Source of the DNA: Paenibacillus tyrphae | Lineage (GTDB): Bacteria; Bacillota; Bacilli; Paenibacillales; NBRC-103111 | DNA length: 64,000 nucleotides | Assembly: GCF_000722545.1 (NCBI RefSeq) | Contig: NZ_JNVM01000016.1 | Span: forward strand, 239,802 to 303,801 | Reading direction: 5' to 3' | Shown here: in pieces, positions 43,803-52,336 of the stretch | How the letters are laid out: every line of letters starts with the position of its first letter | Position numbering within the stretch: position 1 is the first letter of the stretch | Notes under the pieces: model-generated | Seen by the model: only the letters and a program-made list of their open reading frames with translations | What the model was told of the DNA's origin: nothing | Databases searched by the model: none | Program-made: the position numbers and the translations under genes

Positions 43803-43914
43803 TTGACGTTGGTCGAAGGATGGAAAAACAAGCTAAAAAAGGAATTCGGCACGGATCTCTCGAACTTGGAAAGGAATACCTTTACCAAAACAAGCTGAAG
43901 AGGGAGTGTGGGCG

Positions 43915-45390
43915 ATGGCGAAGCACGTTTATCCTGTCGAGGAATGGGTCGAGGAAGCGACGGTCGACAATTTGCAGCAGGCGATAGAATCCGGGGAGCG
44001 AACCGCCGCGGAGCTGGTCCAGGCGTATATGGCGCGGATTGCGGCATACGACAAGCAGGGACCGGCGCTGAATGCAGTGCTGGAGCTTAATCCGGATGCG
44101 CTTGCGATCGCCGAAGCGCTGGATGTCGAGCGGCGGTTACAAGGTCCAAGAGGGCCCTTGCACGGTATTCCGGTGCTGTTGAAGGACAATATCGATACGG
44201 CCGATAAAATGCACACAAGCGCTGGCTCCCTTGCGCTGGAGGGACATTATGCGGCAAGCGATGCTTACTTGGTCAAACGGCTGCGTGCGGCAGGCGCCGT
44301 CATTCTGGGAAAAGCCAATATGACGGAATGGGCGAACTTCATGACGCAAGGGATGCCGGGAGGCTACAGCTCTCGCGGCGGCCAAGTGCTGAACGCGTAC
44401 GGTTCCAAGCTTGCGGCTGGCGGTTCGAGCACCGGGTCCGGCGTGGCTGTGGCTGCGAACCTGTGTGCGCTGGCCGTAGGGACGGAGACGTCCGGCTCGA
44501 TTCTGAGCCCGGCGGCGAGCAGCTCGGTCGTCGGCATCAAGCCGACGGTTGGGCTAATCAGCCGCAGCGGAATCATTCCGCTGGCCCACAGTCAAGATAC
44601 GGCGGGACCGCTCGCCCGAACGGTGGCCGATGCAGCGCTGCTTCTCGGGGCAATAGCCGGGACGGACTCCGCCGATTCGATCACGGGCGCGTCGCTGGGC
44701 CGGGTGCCCGCCGATTACCGGCAGTTTCTGGACAAGGACGGTTTGCAAGGAGCACGGATCGGCATTCCGCGGGCAGTCTACCATGACAAGCTGGGCGAGG
44801 AGGAGCGCCGGGCGTTCGACGCTCACGTCGCCGCTCTGCGGCTTGCCGGAGCGGACGTGGTCGATCCGGCGGATATTCCTTCGGCGCAGGAGTTTGCTTC
44901 ATTCCACTCCAGCGTGTTCCGCTATGAATTCAAAGCGGATGTGAACGCCTACTTAAGCAAGCTTGCGCCGCATCTGCCGGTTCATTCGCTGCGCGAGGTC
45001 ATCGCCTTTAATGCGAAGTATTTTGAGCGGACGCTAAAATACGGCCAAGTGACACTGATGCGCGCCGAAGAGACGTCGGGAACGCTCACCGAGGCGGAAT
45101 ATGTAGAGGACAGACTGAAAGATCTGCGGCTGTCCCGGGCCGAAGGCATCGATGCAGCGATGGCCAAACACCGGTTGGATGCGCTGCTGTTCCCGGGAAC
45201 GTCCGGGGCCGGGATTGCCGCCGCGGCAGGCTATCCCTCGATTGCCGTTCCCGGCGGCTATACCGCAGACGGCCGGCCGCTTGCGGTCACGTTTACGGGG
45301 CAGGCGTACAGCGAGCCCGTGCTGATCCGGCTTGCCTATGCGTTCGAGCAGCTCGGACCGCAGCGGCGAAAGCCGACGTGGACGAGGTAA
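43915..45390 (+). CDS. Amidase signature-family hydrolase
   Basis: A 491-residue amidase with the Ser-cisSer-Lys triad: lysine in PVLLKDNIDT, and the serines in GGSSTGSGVAVAANLCALAVGTETSGSILSP. The later SVVGIKPTVGLISRSGIIPLAHSQDTAGPLARTV is the family signature continuation. It has no GatB/GatC neighbours, so it is a stand-alone amidase rather than GatA. The ATG at 43915 is preferred over the GTG three codons earlier by its distance from AGAGGGAG. No signal peptide. Substrate unknown. Confidence 0.92.
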   Translation: MAKHVYPVEEWVEEATVDNLQQAIESGERTAAELVQAYMARIAAYDKQGPALNAVLELNPDALAIAEALDVERRLQGPRGPLHGIPVLLKDNIDTADKMHTSAGSLALEGHYAASDAYLVKRLRAAGAVILGKANMTEWANFMTQGMPGGYSSRGGQVLNAYGSKLAAGGSSTGSGVAVAANLCALAVGTETSGSILSPAASSSVVGIKPTVGLISRSGIIPLAHSQDTAGPLARTVADAALLLGAIAGTDSADSITGASLGRVPADYRQFLDKDGLQGARIGIPRAVYHDKLGEEERRAFDAHVAALRLAGADVVDPADIPSAQEFASFHSSVFRYEFKADVNAYLSKLAPHLPVHSLREVIAFNAKYFERTLKYGQVTLMRAEETSGTLTEAEYVEDRLKDLRLSRAEGIDAAMAKHRLDALLFPGTSGAGIAAAAGYPSIAVPGGYTADGRPLAVTFTGQAYSEPVLIRLAYAFEQLGPQRRKPTWTR

Positions 45391-45439
45391 GACGATAAGC
45401 GCTATACGACGAGTACGGATTGGAAAGAGGTAAAGAGGA

Positions 45440-45486
45440 GCCGGGAATTAAGCGTCCTTAACGGACGTTTAATCCCCGGCTTTTTT
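45440..45486. terminator. Bidirectional terminator between amidase and CGNR gene
   Basis: GCCGGG (45440-45445) pairs with CCCGGC (45475-45480), with an inner TTAA/CGTCC helix and a T run on the plus strand. The stop codon of the minus-strand CGNR gene (45469-45471) lies within the stem. Confidence 0.8.
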
Positions 45487-46014
45487 GCGTGCGCGAAAAC
45501 GGCGCACCTTCATGAGATTGCCGCATAATTTGTCATCGCAGTACCGCTTGGACCGGTTGCGGGTGTCGTCGTAATAAACCCACAAGCAATCAGGGTTGCT
45601 GCAAATACGCATCCGGGCAGGATCTTTGTCGGCCAAAGTCTGTGCGAACGAAGCGGCGATTGCGGCTCCAATCTGCGTCCAGCCGAGCAAAGTCGGCACG
45701 TAGTCCAGCTGATATCGCTCGTCTGTCCAGACGAGCTGACGAACGACCGGCCCGTCGGCCATGACCCGGTTTAATTCCCCGAGATCATCCGGATCGGGTT
45801 GAGAGCCTGCGGCGAAGGCTTGAACGATGCGAAGCAGTAGGTCCCGCAGCCTTTTCAATTCATCCATCTCTTGAGGCGAAGGCAGGTGAGGAGCGGTAAG
45901 CCGGTGCTCGGAGAGCCATTGCCTGACCCATTCGGGGCTCTCCAGCCGATCCTCGCTTCTGCCGCTGCCGCGCCAATCCCGCCACATGCTGTTGAGAAAA
46001 TCATCCCATATCAT
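45469..46014 (-). CDS. CGNR zinc-finger protein (ABATE domain)
   Basis: A 181-residue putative regulator. The N-terminal part is the stress-induced ABATE domain (about 10-120), and the C-terminal CGNR zinc finger has C-x4-C in RICSNPDCLWVYYD, then KRYCDDKLCGN with LMKVRRFRARKK, a variant of the CGNR motif with Leu for Arg. It probably binds DNA; targets are unknown. Monocistronic. Confidence 0.87.
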   Translation of the reverse strand: MIWDDFLNSMWRDWRGSGRSEDRLESPEWVRQWLSEHRLTAPHLPSPQEMDELKRLRDLLLRIVQAFAAGSQPDPDDLGELNRVMADGPVVRQLVWTDERYQLDYVPTLLGWTQIGAAIAASFAQTLADKDPARMRICSNPDCLWVYYDDTRNRSKRYCDDKLCGNLMKVRRFRARKKAGD

Positions 46015-46170
46015 TGCGATCCCAGCTTTTTTTGTCCCTTATTGTAGCATGGAAATATTGGCTTGCGCCAGCTTCTATACAATCAGCTTTGCCTGTGGTA
46101 TATTATGGGTGTAACCATTAATATAAAAATAGATGGTTACAAATATGGCGAAACGGGAGGAGAAGACGGA

Positions 46171-46662
46171 ATGAACAAGAAGGAGCTGCTCCTGCACGAA
46201 TGGGATATTTGTTATGATAAGGAAGATTGGTTTCCGCCGCTGCGCGAGGCGCTGGAGGGTCTAACGGAGGCCGAAGCCGACTGGCGGCCGGAGGGAGCCG
46301 CCGCCAATACGATCCGCGAAAACGTCCGGCATTTGACGTTCTATAAGGAGCGTCTGCTCAAATGGCTGTCGGGCGAAGATCCGCATTATCCCGACGGGTT
46401 GACGAACGACGATACGTTTGCCGCGTACGGGGAAAGGGAAGCGACCTGGGAAGAAGAGGCCGCACGTTTGGAACATGTACATAAGGCCGTTCGAACTGCG
46501 CTTGCGGAGTTAAGCGAAGACGACTTGGAACGGCAGCTCCCGAGAAACACGATAACGCTTTCCGTTACGAGCCTGGTCGTACACGACGCGTATCATATTG
46601 GTCAAATTGTGCAAATCCGCAAGCTGCAGGGCTCATGGCCTGCGCGGCGCTTTTTCGACTAG
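46171..46662 (+). CDS. DinB-family protein
   Basis: A 163-residue DinB/YfiT-like four-helix bundle. ENVRHLTFYKERLLKWL and the C-terminal VVHDAYHIGQIVQIRKLQG hold the three metal-ligand histidines. The ATG at 46171 follows GGAGGAG; the longer frame upstream overlaps a promoter-like AT-rich stretch. A second DinB protein of the window, only distantly similar to the one at 2110. Function unknown. Confidence 0.87.
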   Translation: MNKKELLLHEWDICYDKEDWFPPLREALEGLTEAEADWRPEGAAANTIRENVRHLTFYKERLLKWLSGEDPHYPDGLTNDDTFAAYGEREATWEEEAARLEHVHKAVRTALAELSEDDLERQLPRNTITLSVTSLVVHDAYHIGQIVQIRKLQGSWPARRFFD

Positions 46663-46704
46663 CGAAGAAACTTACGCATCTCAATCACCTACGCATCACA
46701 GCAA

Positions 46705-46748
46705 AAAGACCCGAGCCTTTCCCGTCGTGAGAAAGGTCTCGGGTCTTT
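46705..46748. terminator. Bidirectional terminator between DinB and aldo/keto reductase genes
   Basis: AAAGACCCGAG (46705-46715) and CTCGGGTCTTT (46738-46748) pair perfectly, extended by CCTTTC/GAAAGG. A/T tails flank both sides. Confidence 0.85.
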
Positions 46749-46774
46749 GCGTTGTGCCGCACGTGCTCGCTCGT

Positions 46775-47716
46775 CTATTCTTGCATAATGGCTTCGATTC
46801 GATCGAGCACGTCGTGCGACAGTACGATGTCGGAAGCGGCGCAGTTCTCCACGACCTGCTCCGGACGGCTGGCGCCGACGAGTGCGCTAGCCACGTTGTC
46901 CTGGCGTAAAATCCAAGCCAGCGCGAGCTGCGATACTTTGATGCCGAGCTCTTCCGCAACCGCTTCAAGCTGCTCGACTTTGGCCAAGCGGCTTTCGGAC
47001 AATTGCTTCTCGTCCCAGCCTTTGCTGACGGCGCGGCTCTCCTGCGGCAGGGCTTGTCCGCGGCGGTATTTCCCGGTCAACAGTCCTTGCGCCAACGGGG
47101 AGAAGACGACTTGGCCGATGCCTTTGGCGATGCCGGTCGGGATGACTTCTTTTTCAATATACCGGTTGAACAAGTTATATACCGGCTGGTTGACGACGAT
47201 GCGGTCCAGCAAATATTTGTCTGCAATCGCGTGGGCCTCGATCATCTGGGCGGCTGTCCACTCGCTGACGCCGATATAAAGCACTTTGCCCTGCGTGACC
47301 AGATCGTCGAGTGCACGCAGCGTCTCTTCCAGCGGCGTTTCCGGATCAAACCGGTGGCAATAATACACGTCCAAATAATCCGCTTGAAGCCGCTTCAGGC
47401 TGGCATGACACTGCTCGATGACGTGCTTGCGCGACAGGCCGCGGTCGTTCGGGCCTTCGCCCATGGGCCAGAATACTTTGGTCGCCAGCACATAAGATTC
47501 GCGGGGATAAGCTTTCAACACCTCGCCGACGACTTTCTCCGCTTCGCCGCGTTCGTATACGTTAGCCGTATCGAAAAAATTGACGCCTAGATCGTAGGCT
47601 TGTTCGATCGAACGGACGGCTTTGTCGTTCTCCACATAACCGCCGTACGTCATCCAACTACCGAGACTGATTTCGCTGACCTTCAGACCGGTCCTGCCCA
47701 ATTTTCGGTACTTCAT
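46775..47716 (-). CDS. Aldo/keto reductase, potassium-channel beta-subunit-like
   Basis: A 313-residue NADPH-dependent reductase. The AKR catalytic set is visible: Asp and Tyr in FFDTANVYERGEAE, Lys in VLATKVFWP and His in DVYYCHRFDPETP. NADP-binding segments FSPLAQGLLTGKY and ALVGASRPEQV are typical of the YrpG/KvBeta-like AKR branch. The start at 47716 follows GGGAGGCGGAGC. Role is carbonyl detoxification or sugar reduction. Confidence 0.92.
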   Translation of the reverse strand: MKYRKLGRTGLKVSEISLGSWMTYGGYVENDKAVRSIEQAYDLGVNFFDTANVYERGEAEKVVGEVLKAYPRESYVLATKVFWPMGEGPNDRGLSRKHVIEQCHASLKRLQADYLDVYYCHRFDPETPLEETLRALDDLVTQGKVLYIGVSEWTAAQMIEAHAIADKYLLDRIVVNQPVYNLFNRYIEKEVIPTGIAKGIGQVVFSPLAQGLLTGKYRRGQALPQESRAVSKGWDEKQLSESRLAKVEQLEAVAEELGIKVSQLALAWILRQDNVASALVGASRPEQVVENCAASDIVLSHDVLDRIEAIMQE

Positions 47717-47890
47717 CGAAGCTCCGCCTCCCGAATCGAAAAGTAAAAACATTGCTATTATACCGATAACCCGTCCGGTTTGATAAGTACTGAAAAGTTA
47801 TTGCCTTAGTTACTTGGACGTAAGTCATGGCGCGGGATAAGGGTTTCGGGACGAAAGAAATACCGGCGGACGGCGTGTCTCGCAAGGAAG

Positions 47891-48985
47891 TTAATTCCGG
47901 GAACGGAAGGAGCCGACGATCAACAGCACGAGCGGGATAAGCAGCGAGAAGGTCAGAGCGAAGGCCGTCCACAGCTTTCCGGTCAGCTCGACCATATAAG
48001 CCATGTTCGGCGAAATGGCCAGCGAATACACGAAGATGATGACCCCGAGCGGCAGGAGCAGCGGCCTGTAGTCCTTCAGCCGGCACAGTTGGGCGATGCC
48101 GAGCGCAATCGCAAGCAGGCACAGCACAAGCTTCATGTAAATGCTGAAAAACCAGATTCCCGCCATAAACGCCTCAATGCGCTGAAGAAAATCGCCGACG
48201 TTAATTTTTTTGGCCAGCAAATAGCTCGGATACGTCTCCCGTGCGGTCAGACTAGGGCCCAGAACCAGAATGCTCGCCGCCGTAATGACGAAGAGCATCA
48301 AGCCGCAGATTCCCGTGCCCGCGATAAAGGCTTGTGCGACCTTGGCTCCCGACGTGCGCTTGACGTAAGGCAGAATCATAAGGAAAATGGACAATTCCAT
48401 GAACGGAAAACCGATGTACGTCTTCACGCTCAAGAGAATGGGAGTGATGCCGTGCTCAAGTACAGGCTTGGCGTGGTCGATTTTGAGCTGCGGGCTCACG
48501 AACACGACCAGAAACAGAAACAAAAAAATGATCATCGGGAACATCAGTTCCCCGATCCTTGAGATCGTTTCCAAGCCGTAGTAGCCGCCGACGATCAAGA
48601 TGAACGTGAAGGAAAGCTCGATGATTTCGATCGGTGTGAACTTCAGCATCTCGATCGTCACAAAATCCCCGATATCCCGCATGACGATTGCAGCCAGCAC
48701 GAACGGGAAAAACAAATAGAGCAGCCCGGCGGCCTTGCCGAGCCAAGGTCCCAGCACATGCTCGCTGCACTGTACCAGCGACAGGTGAGGGTAGCGGTTC
48801 GCCAGCGCCACGTAAATCCACACGATGCCGATCCCGAGCGCCCAGCCGATCAGAGCGGCAATCCATGCGTCTTGCTTGGCATGGATACTAAGAACGCCGG
48901 GAACGTATAAGATGGCGCTCCCAAGGGAGAACAGCGTCACCAAAATGACGAATTGCCGGAGGCTGATAACCGGATTTCCCGGCAT
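47891..48985 (-). CDS. Spore germinant receptor subunit B (GerB family permease)
   Basis: A 364-residue APC-superfamily membrane protein with ten hydrophobic segments. It starts with ISLRQFVILVTLFSLGSAILYVPG, the GerB N-terminal pattern, and has LSLVQCSEHVLGPWLGKAAGLLYLFFP. It is the transmembrane subunit of the Ger receptor that forms the ion-conducting part and binds the germinant. Last gene of the operon that starts at 52129. Confidence 0.93.
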   Translation of the reverse strand: MPGNPVISLRQFVILVTLFSLGSAILYVPGVLSIHAKQDAWIAALIGWALGIGIVWIYVALANRYPHLSLVQCSEHVLGPWLGKAAGLLYLFFPFVLAAIVMRDIGDFVTIEMLKFTPIEIIELSFTFILIVGGYYGLETISRIGELMFPMIIFLFLFLVVFVSPQLKIDHAKPVLEHGITPILLSVKTYIGFPFMELSIFLMILPYVKRTSGAKVAQAFIAGTGICGLMLFVITAASILVLGPSLTARETYPSYLLAKKINVGDFLQRIEAFMAGIWFFSIYMKLVLCLLAIALGIAQLCRLKDYRPLLLPLGVIIFVYSLAISPNMAYMVELTGKLWTAFALTFSLLIPLVLLIVGSFRSRN

Positions 48986-49001
48986 GGAACCGACCGCCTT
49001 T

Positions 49002-49250
49002 CTAGGATGATGAGAAACTTTTCAGCAGCTTCACGATCCATTTGTCAACGGGTTCGTATACGAATCGGAGCGCCTCTAACGGGCTAGACAGCTCGATATC
49101 CAGCACCGTGGCGATACAGAGGGCGGAGGCCACGCCGGCCAGGACGAGGAAGACGGTAAGCTCTTTGAACAGCTTTTGTCTCCATAGCCGAACGGTATCC
49201 GACAGACAAAGCAGGAAGGAGGCGACAAGCACCCCCGCTACTTTCCACAT
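49002..49250 (-). CDS. Small membrane protein of the germination operon
   Basis: An 82-residue product with two hydrophobic segments (VAGVLVASFLLCL and LTVFLVLAGVASALCIATVL). It lies between the GerC- and GerB-type genes, beginning eight bases after the gerC stop and ending 16 bases before gerB. Similar small two-helix proteins accompany several Bacillota ger operons and are proposed fourth (D-type) subunits. The start at 49250 has a weak site, AAAGGA, partly within the gerC end. Confidence 0.68.
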   Translation of the reverse strand: MWKVAGVLVASFLLCLSDTVRLWRQKLFKELTVFLVLAGVASALCIATVLDIELSSPLEALRFVYEPVDKWIVKLLKSFSSS

Positions 49251-49257
49251 GCAAGGC

Positions 49258-50484
49258 TCATTCCTTTGGCGCCGGTTTTTCCATCTCGCGAATGAACGAA
49301 TTCCCCACCCGGCCGCTCCGGCGCAGTTTGATATCGGATTTGACATCGACGGTCAGCTTTTGGAAATATTCGGACCACCGGGCTTTTTCCTTTTGCCAAA
49401 AAGCGGGCTCTGAACGTCGCATCACTTCTCCGAAACCGAAAATGTCGGTTTTGAACTGCTGCTGCGCTTTCTTGATGCAGTGCAGCGCCAACTCCTCGAT
49501 TCTCCGGTTCATCGCATGCTCCAGCTCAAGGACAGGCTTCGCCCGAGACAAATCGACCTTGGAAGTTTCCACTTCCGCGATATTGCCTTCTCCCTTAATG
49601 ACCACCGTAATATGCGGGCGGCCGCCTACAAGGGTGCCGGTCGTCTTCGTGCTGCTCTTGATCAGCTCGTTGCTTACCCTTTCCTTCTTATTCTCGTTCA
49701 AAAGCAGGCTGCCGACCGTTCCTTTCACATTGCCCTTAATGTAGTTGTAGCCTTTGCTGTCCGTTTCGTTCATCCAGCCGATTAACCGGTCCTTGTTAAA
49801 GACGCCGATGGAGGTGAATTGGAGATGCGTCGGCATTGCGATATTGCCTACGTTTTCCTTGGATTTCCCTTTGGCCTGATCGCCTTTGACCGAGATGCCG
49901 GTCAGCACGGGATTGACGCCTTCTTTGATCAGATCGTCGATTAATTCGTCCAGATGGATGCCGATCGTCGGAGCCCAATATTTCTCCGAGTTCTTCAAGG
50001 AATCGTACAGCTGATTGGCCGGAATTTTCTCCAACTGGGTGAAGAGACTGAGGACGGTTTCGGCTGTCGCATGCCTCGAGACGGCGACGTAAAAGTCCGG
50101 CCGGAATTCCCGGTCTCGCGAGAAGTAGTCAAGCGTATGGCGGATACCTTCCCGGGCGACCTCCTCGCTCAAGACGAGCAGGCGCACATGCGACAAGTAC
50201 ATGAGCCGCGGCGATTCCACCGTCAGCTTGCGGATGCATTCCGCAATCGTATCGCCCCGCATTTTATAAATCGTAACCGGAGCGTAGGGGACGCCGCTCG
50301 TTTTTTTGCTGATCTCGCTTGGATTGACGACTTGGACCGTCACTTGATGCTGATTGCCGGCCTTGTCGATTCCGATCGCAACGGCGATGGCGAGCTCGTT
50401 CAGTTCCCGCCGGTTCCAACAGCCCGTCATCAAGCTGGCGCAGAGGACCAGAAGCAGCATGAGCGGTATTCGTGTTTTTGACAT
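49258..50484 (-). CDS. Spore germinant receptor subunit C (GerC family lipoprotein)
   Basis: A 408-residue lipoprotein. The N terminus IPLMLLLVLCASLMTGCWNRRELNELAI is the GerC hallmark: a lipobox with Cys followed by WNRREL. The body contains VTVQVVNPSE, SPRLMYLSHVRLLVLSEEVAREGI and HYFSRDREF-like segments of the family and ends in the long C-terminal helix. It is anchored on the outer face of the spore inner membrane. Second gene of the operon. Confidence 0.94.
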   Translation of the reverse strand: MSKTRIPLMLLLVLCASLMTGCWNRRELNELAIAVAIGIDKAGNQHQVTVQVVNPSEISKKTSGVPYAPVTIYKMRGDTIAECIRKLTVESPRLMYLSHVRLLVLSEEVAREGIRHTLDYFSRDREFRPDFYVAVSRHATAETVLSLFTQLEKIPANQLYDSLKNSEKYWAPTIGIHLDELIDDLIKEGVNPVLTGISVKGDQAKGKSKENVGNIAMPTHLQFTSIGVFNKDRLIGWMNETDSKGYNYIKGNVKGTVGSLLLNENKKERVSNELIKSSTKTTGTLVGGRPHITVVIKGEGNIAEVETSKVDLSRAKPVLELEHAMNRRIEELALHCIKKAQQQFKTDIFGFGEVMRRSEPAFWQKEKARWSEYFQKLTVDVKSDIKLRRSGRVGNSFIREMEKPAPKE

Positions 50485-50533
50485 AAGCCTTCCCTCGAAT
50501 CCGGTTCCTTCACGATTGGCTCCCGCTGTGCGC

Positions 50534-52129
50534 TTACTTCGGAGAAGTGTCCGATTTCCGTCCCCGGATCTTGTCGGAGGGCCGAAGAAAACGGGGACGC
50601 GACCGCTGCATCCATAGCGGGAAGCGAAAGAATGTATCTTGCTGCTCCTTCTGGCTGTAAGGCGCTATGGGCGACATGTAGGGTGCGCCGAAGGAGCGCA
50701 GGCTGCACATATGCAGCGCGATCAGTACCATCAATACGAAAATGCCGTACAGGCCAAATACGGAAGCTCCCGCCATCATCAGAAAGCGCAGAATCCGCAC
50801 CGGAATCGAGATGGAAAAAGAAGGGAAGATAAAGCTGGTAATCGCCGTAATCGAAACGACAATGACCATTGCGGCCGATACGAACCCAGCTTCGACGGCG
50901 GCTTGTCCCAAGACGAGCGCGCCGACAATGGAGATAGCCGAGCCGACGGCCCGAGGCATCCGAACCCCGGCTTCCCGCAATATCTCGAAGGTCGCCTCCA
51001 TTAAGAAGGCTTCCACAAAAGCCGGAAACGGCACGCCTTCCCGCTGGGCGGCCAAGCTTACGAGAAGGACGGTAGGCAGCATCTCTTGATGGTATGTTGT
51101 GATCGCAATATAGAGCGCCGGACTGAACGTGGAAATCAGCAACGAGGCGAACCGCAGCATGCGCAGGAATCCGAAATCCGACCGGTTATAGTAATCTTCG
51201 GCCGATTGGAAAAATTGCGTGAACACGACCGGGACGAGAAGCGCTACAGGGGTTCCGTCCACCAGTATGGCGACGCGCCCTTCCAGCAGCCCCGCCGCGA
51301 CGACATCGGGACGCTCCGTATTGTACATCGTCGGAAAGGGTGTAAACGTCTCGTCCTGAATAAATTCTTCGATGTTCCCGCTTTCCAGAATACCGTCGAT
51401 TTCGATCCGCTTTAGCCGCCGGCGCACTTCCTCGACGACACTCTCATTCACAATGCCGTCAATGTACATCAACGCGACATCGGTTCTGGTCACGCAGCCG
51501 AGCTGCACGTTCTCCACCCGAAGCCTCGTGTCCTTGATCCGTCTGCGAACCAGCGTCGTGTTCATCCGGATTAACTCGGTAAAACTGTCCCGCGGACCAC
51601 GGACGACCGTCTGCACGTTCGATTCGCTTACCGTCCGGCCTTCCGTCTCTCTCGTATCGACCGTAAGGGCGCTAGCCTCTCCGTCCAGAAGCACGATCGT
51701 ATGCCCGGACAGCATATTCCCGGTCAAGGCCGCCAGCTCGGTCTCGATTCTCGCGGATGCGACGGTGACGGTGAACTGAAGCAGCCGCTCCATCCCCGAC
51801 GGCTGCGAGGCCGCGGCATCCGACATCCCGACTTCCCGGGCTTGGATCATCAGGTTTTCGAGCAGCCGCTGCACGATTTCGCTGTTAGCAATACATTCGG
51901 TATAAGCGACGGCCGCTTTCGTCTCGCCCGAGGCTCCCAGCGTGAATTCGCGAAAAATGACATCCGAGCTGTTGCCGAACACCCGGCGCAGCACATCCAG
52001 ATTGTCTTCCAGACGGGAAGACAGCCGGCCGCTTGGCTGTGACGGCGGGGACGGGGCAGGAGCCGGAGCCGGCTCGGACTTCGGCCGCTTGGACTTGCGA
52101 AGCAACGATAAAAAAGTCAGGAGCAGCAC
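50534..52129 (-). CDS. Spore germinant receptor subunit A (GerA family)
   Basis: A 531-residue GerA-family protein with a proline-rich cytoplasmic N terminus (about 15-35), a large soluble domain, and four to five C-terminal membrane spans. Typical stretches are LMYIDGIVNESVVEEVRRRL, PFPTMYNTERPDVVAAGLLEGRVAILVDGTPVALLVP, YYNRSDFGFLRMLRF and REAGVRMPRAVGSAISIVGALVLGQAAVEAGFVS. GTG start with AAGAAGG eight bases upstream. First gene of the A-C-small-B operon behind a sigma-G-like promoter. Confidence 0.94.
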   Translation of the reverse strand: MLLLTFLSLLRKSKRPKSEPAPAPAPSPPSQPSGRLSSRLEDNLDVLRRVFGNSSDVIFREFTLGASGETKAAVAYTECIANSEIVQRLLENLMIQAREVGMSDAAASQPSGMERLLQFTVTVASARIETELAALTGNMLSGHTIVLLDGEASALTVDTRETEGRTVSESNVQTVVRGPRDSFTELIRMNTTLVRRRIKDTRLRVENVQLGCVTRTDVALMYIDGIVNESVVEEVRRRLKRIEIDGILESGNIEEFIQDETFTPFPTMYNTERPDVVAAGLLEGRVAILVDGTPVALLVPVVFTQFFQSAEDYYNRSDFGFLRMLRFASLLISTFSPALYIAITTYHQEMLPTVLLVSLAAQREGVPFPAFVEAFLMEATFEILREAGVRMPRAVGSAISIVGALVLGQAAVEAGFVSAAMVIVVSITAITSFIFPSFSISIPVRILRFLMMAGASVFGLYGIFVLMVLIALHMCSLRSFGAPYMSPIAPYSQKEQQDTFFRFPLWMQRSRPRFLRPSDKIRGRKSDTSPK

Positions 52130-52163
52130 CGCAATCGCCTTCTTTTTTCCAACGTTTGAAAAT

Positions 52164-52193
52164 TAGTATGAACGGAGGATTGGCAAAGTATGT
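52164..52193 (-). promoter_or_regulatory. Sigma-G-like promoter of the germination operon
   Basis: On the minus strand CATACTA (52164-52170) fits the sigma-G -10 consensus CATNHTA, and ACATA (52189-52193), 18 bases upstream, fits four of five positions of GHATR. The predicted start of transcription is about 25-30 bases before the gerA GTG. Ger receptor operons are known forespore genes under sigma-G. Confidence 0.62.
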
Positions 52194-52336
52194 ATGTTCT
52201 GCTTTCGTTAGACGAGGGAAAGACAAAAACAAAAAAAATGAAAAGAACAGGAAAATTAAATTTCATATGGGAATATATAGAAATGTAACAGCCTTGTTGG
52301 AGGACTGATCATTCATCATTAAAGGGGGAGGTTCAT

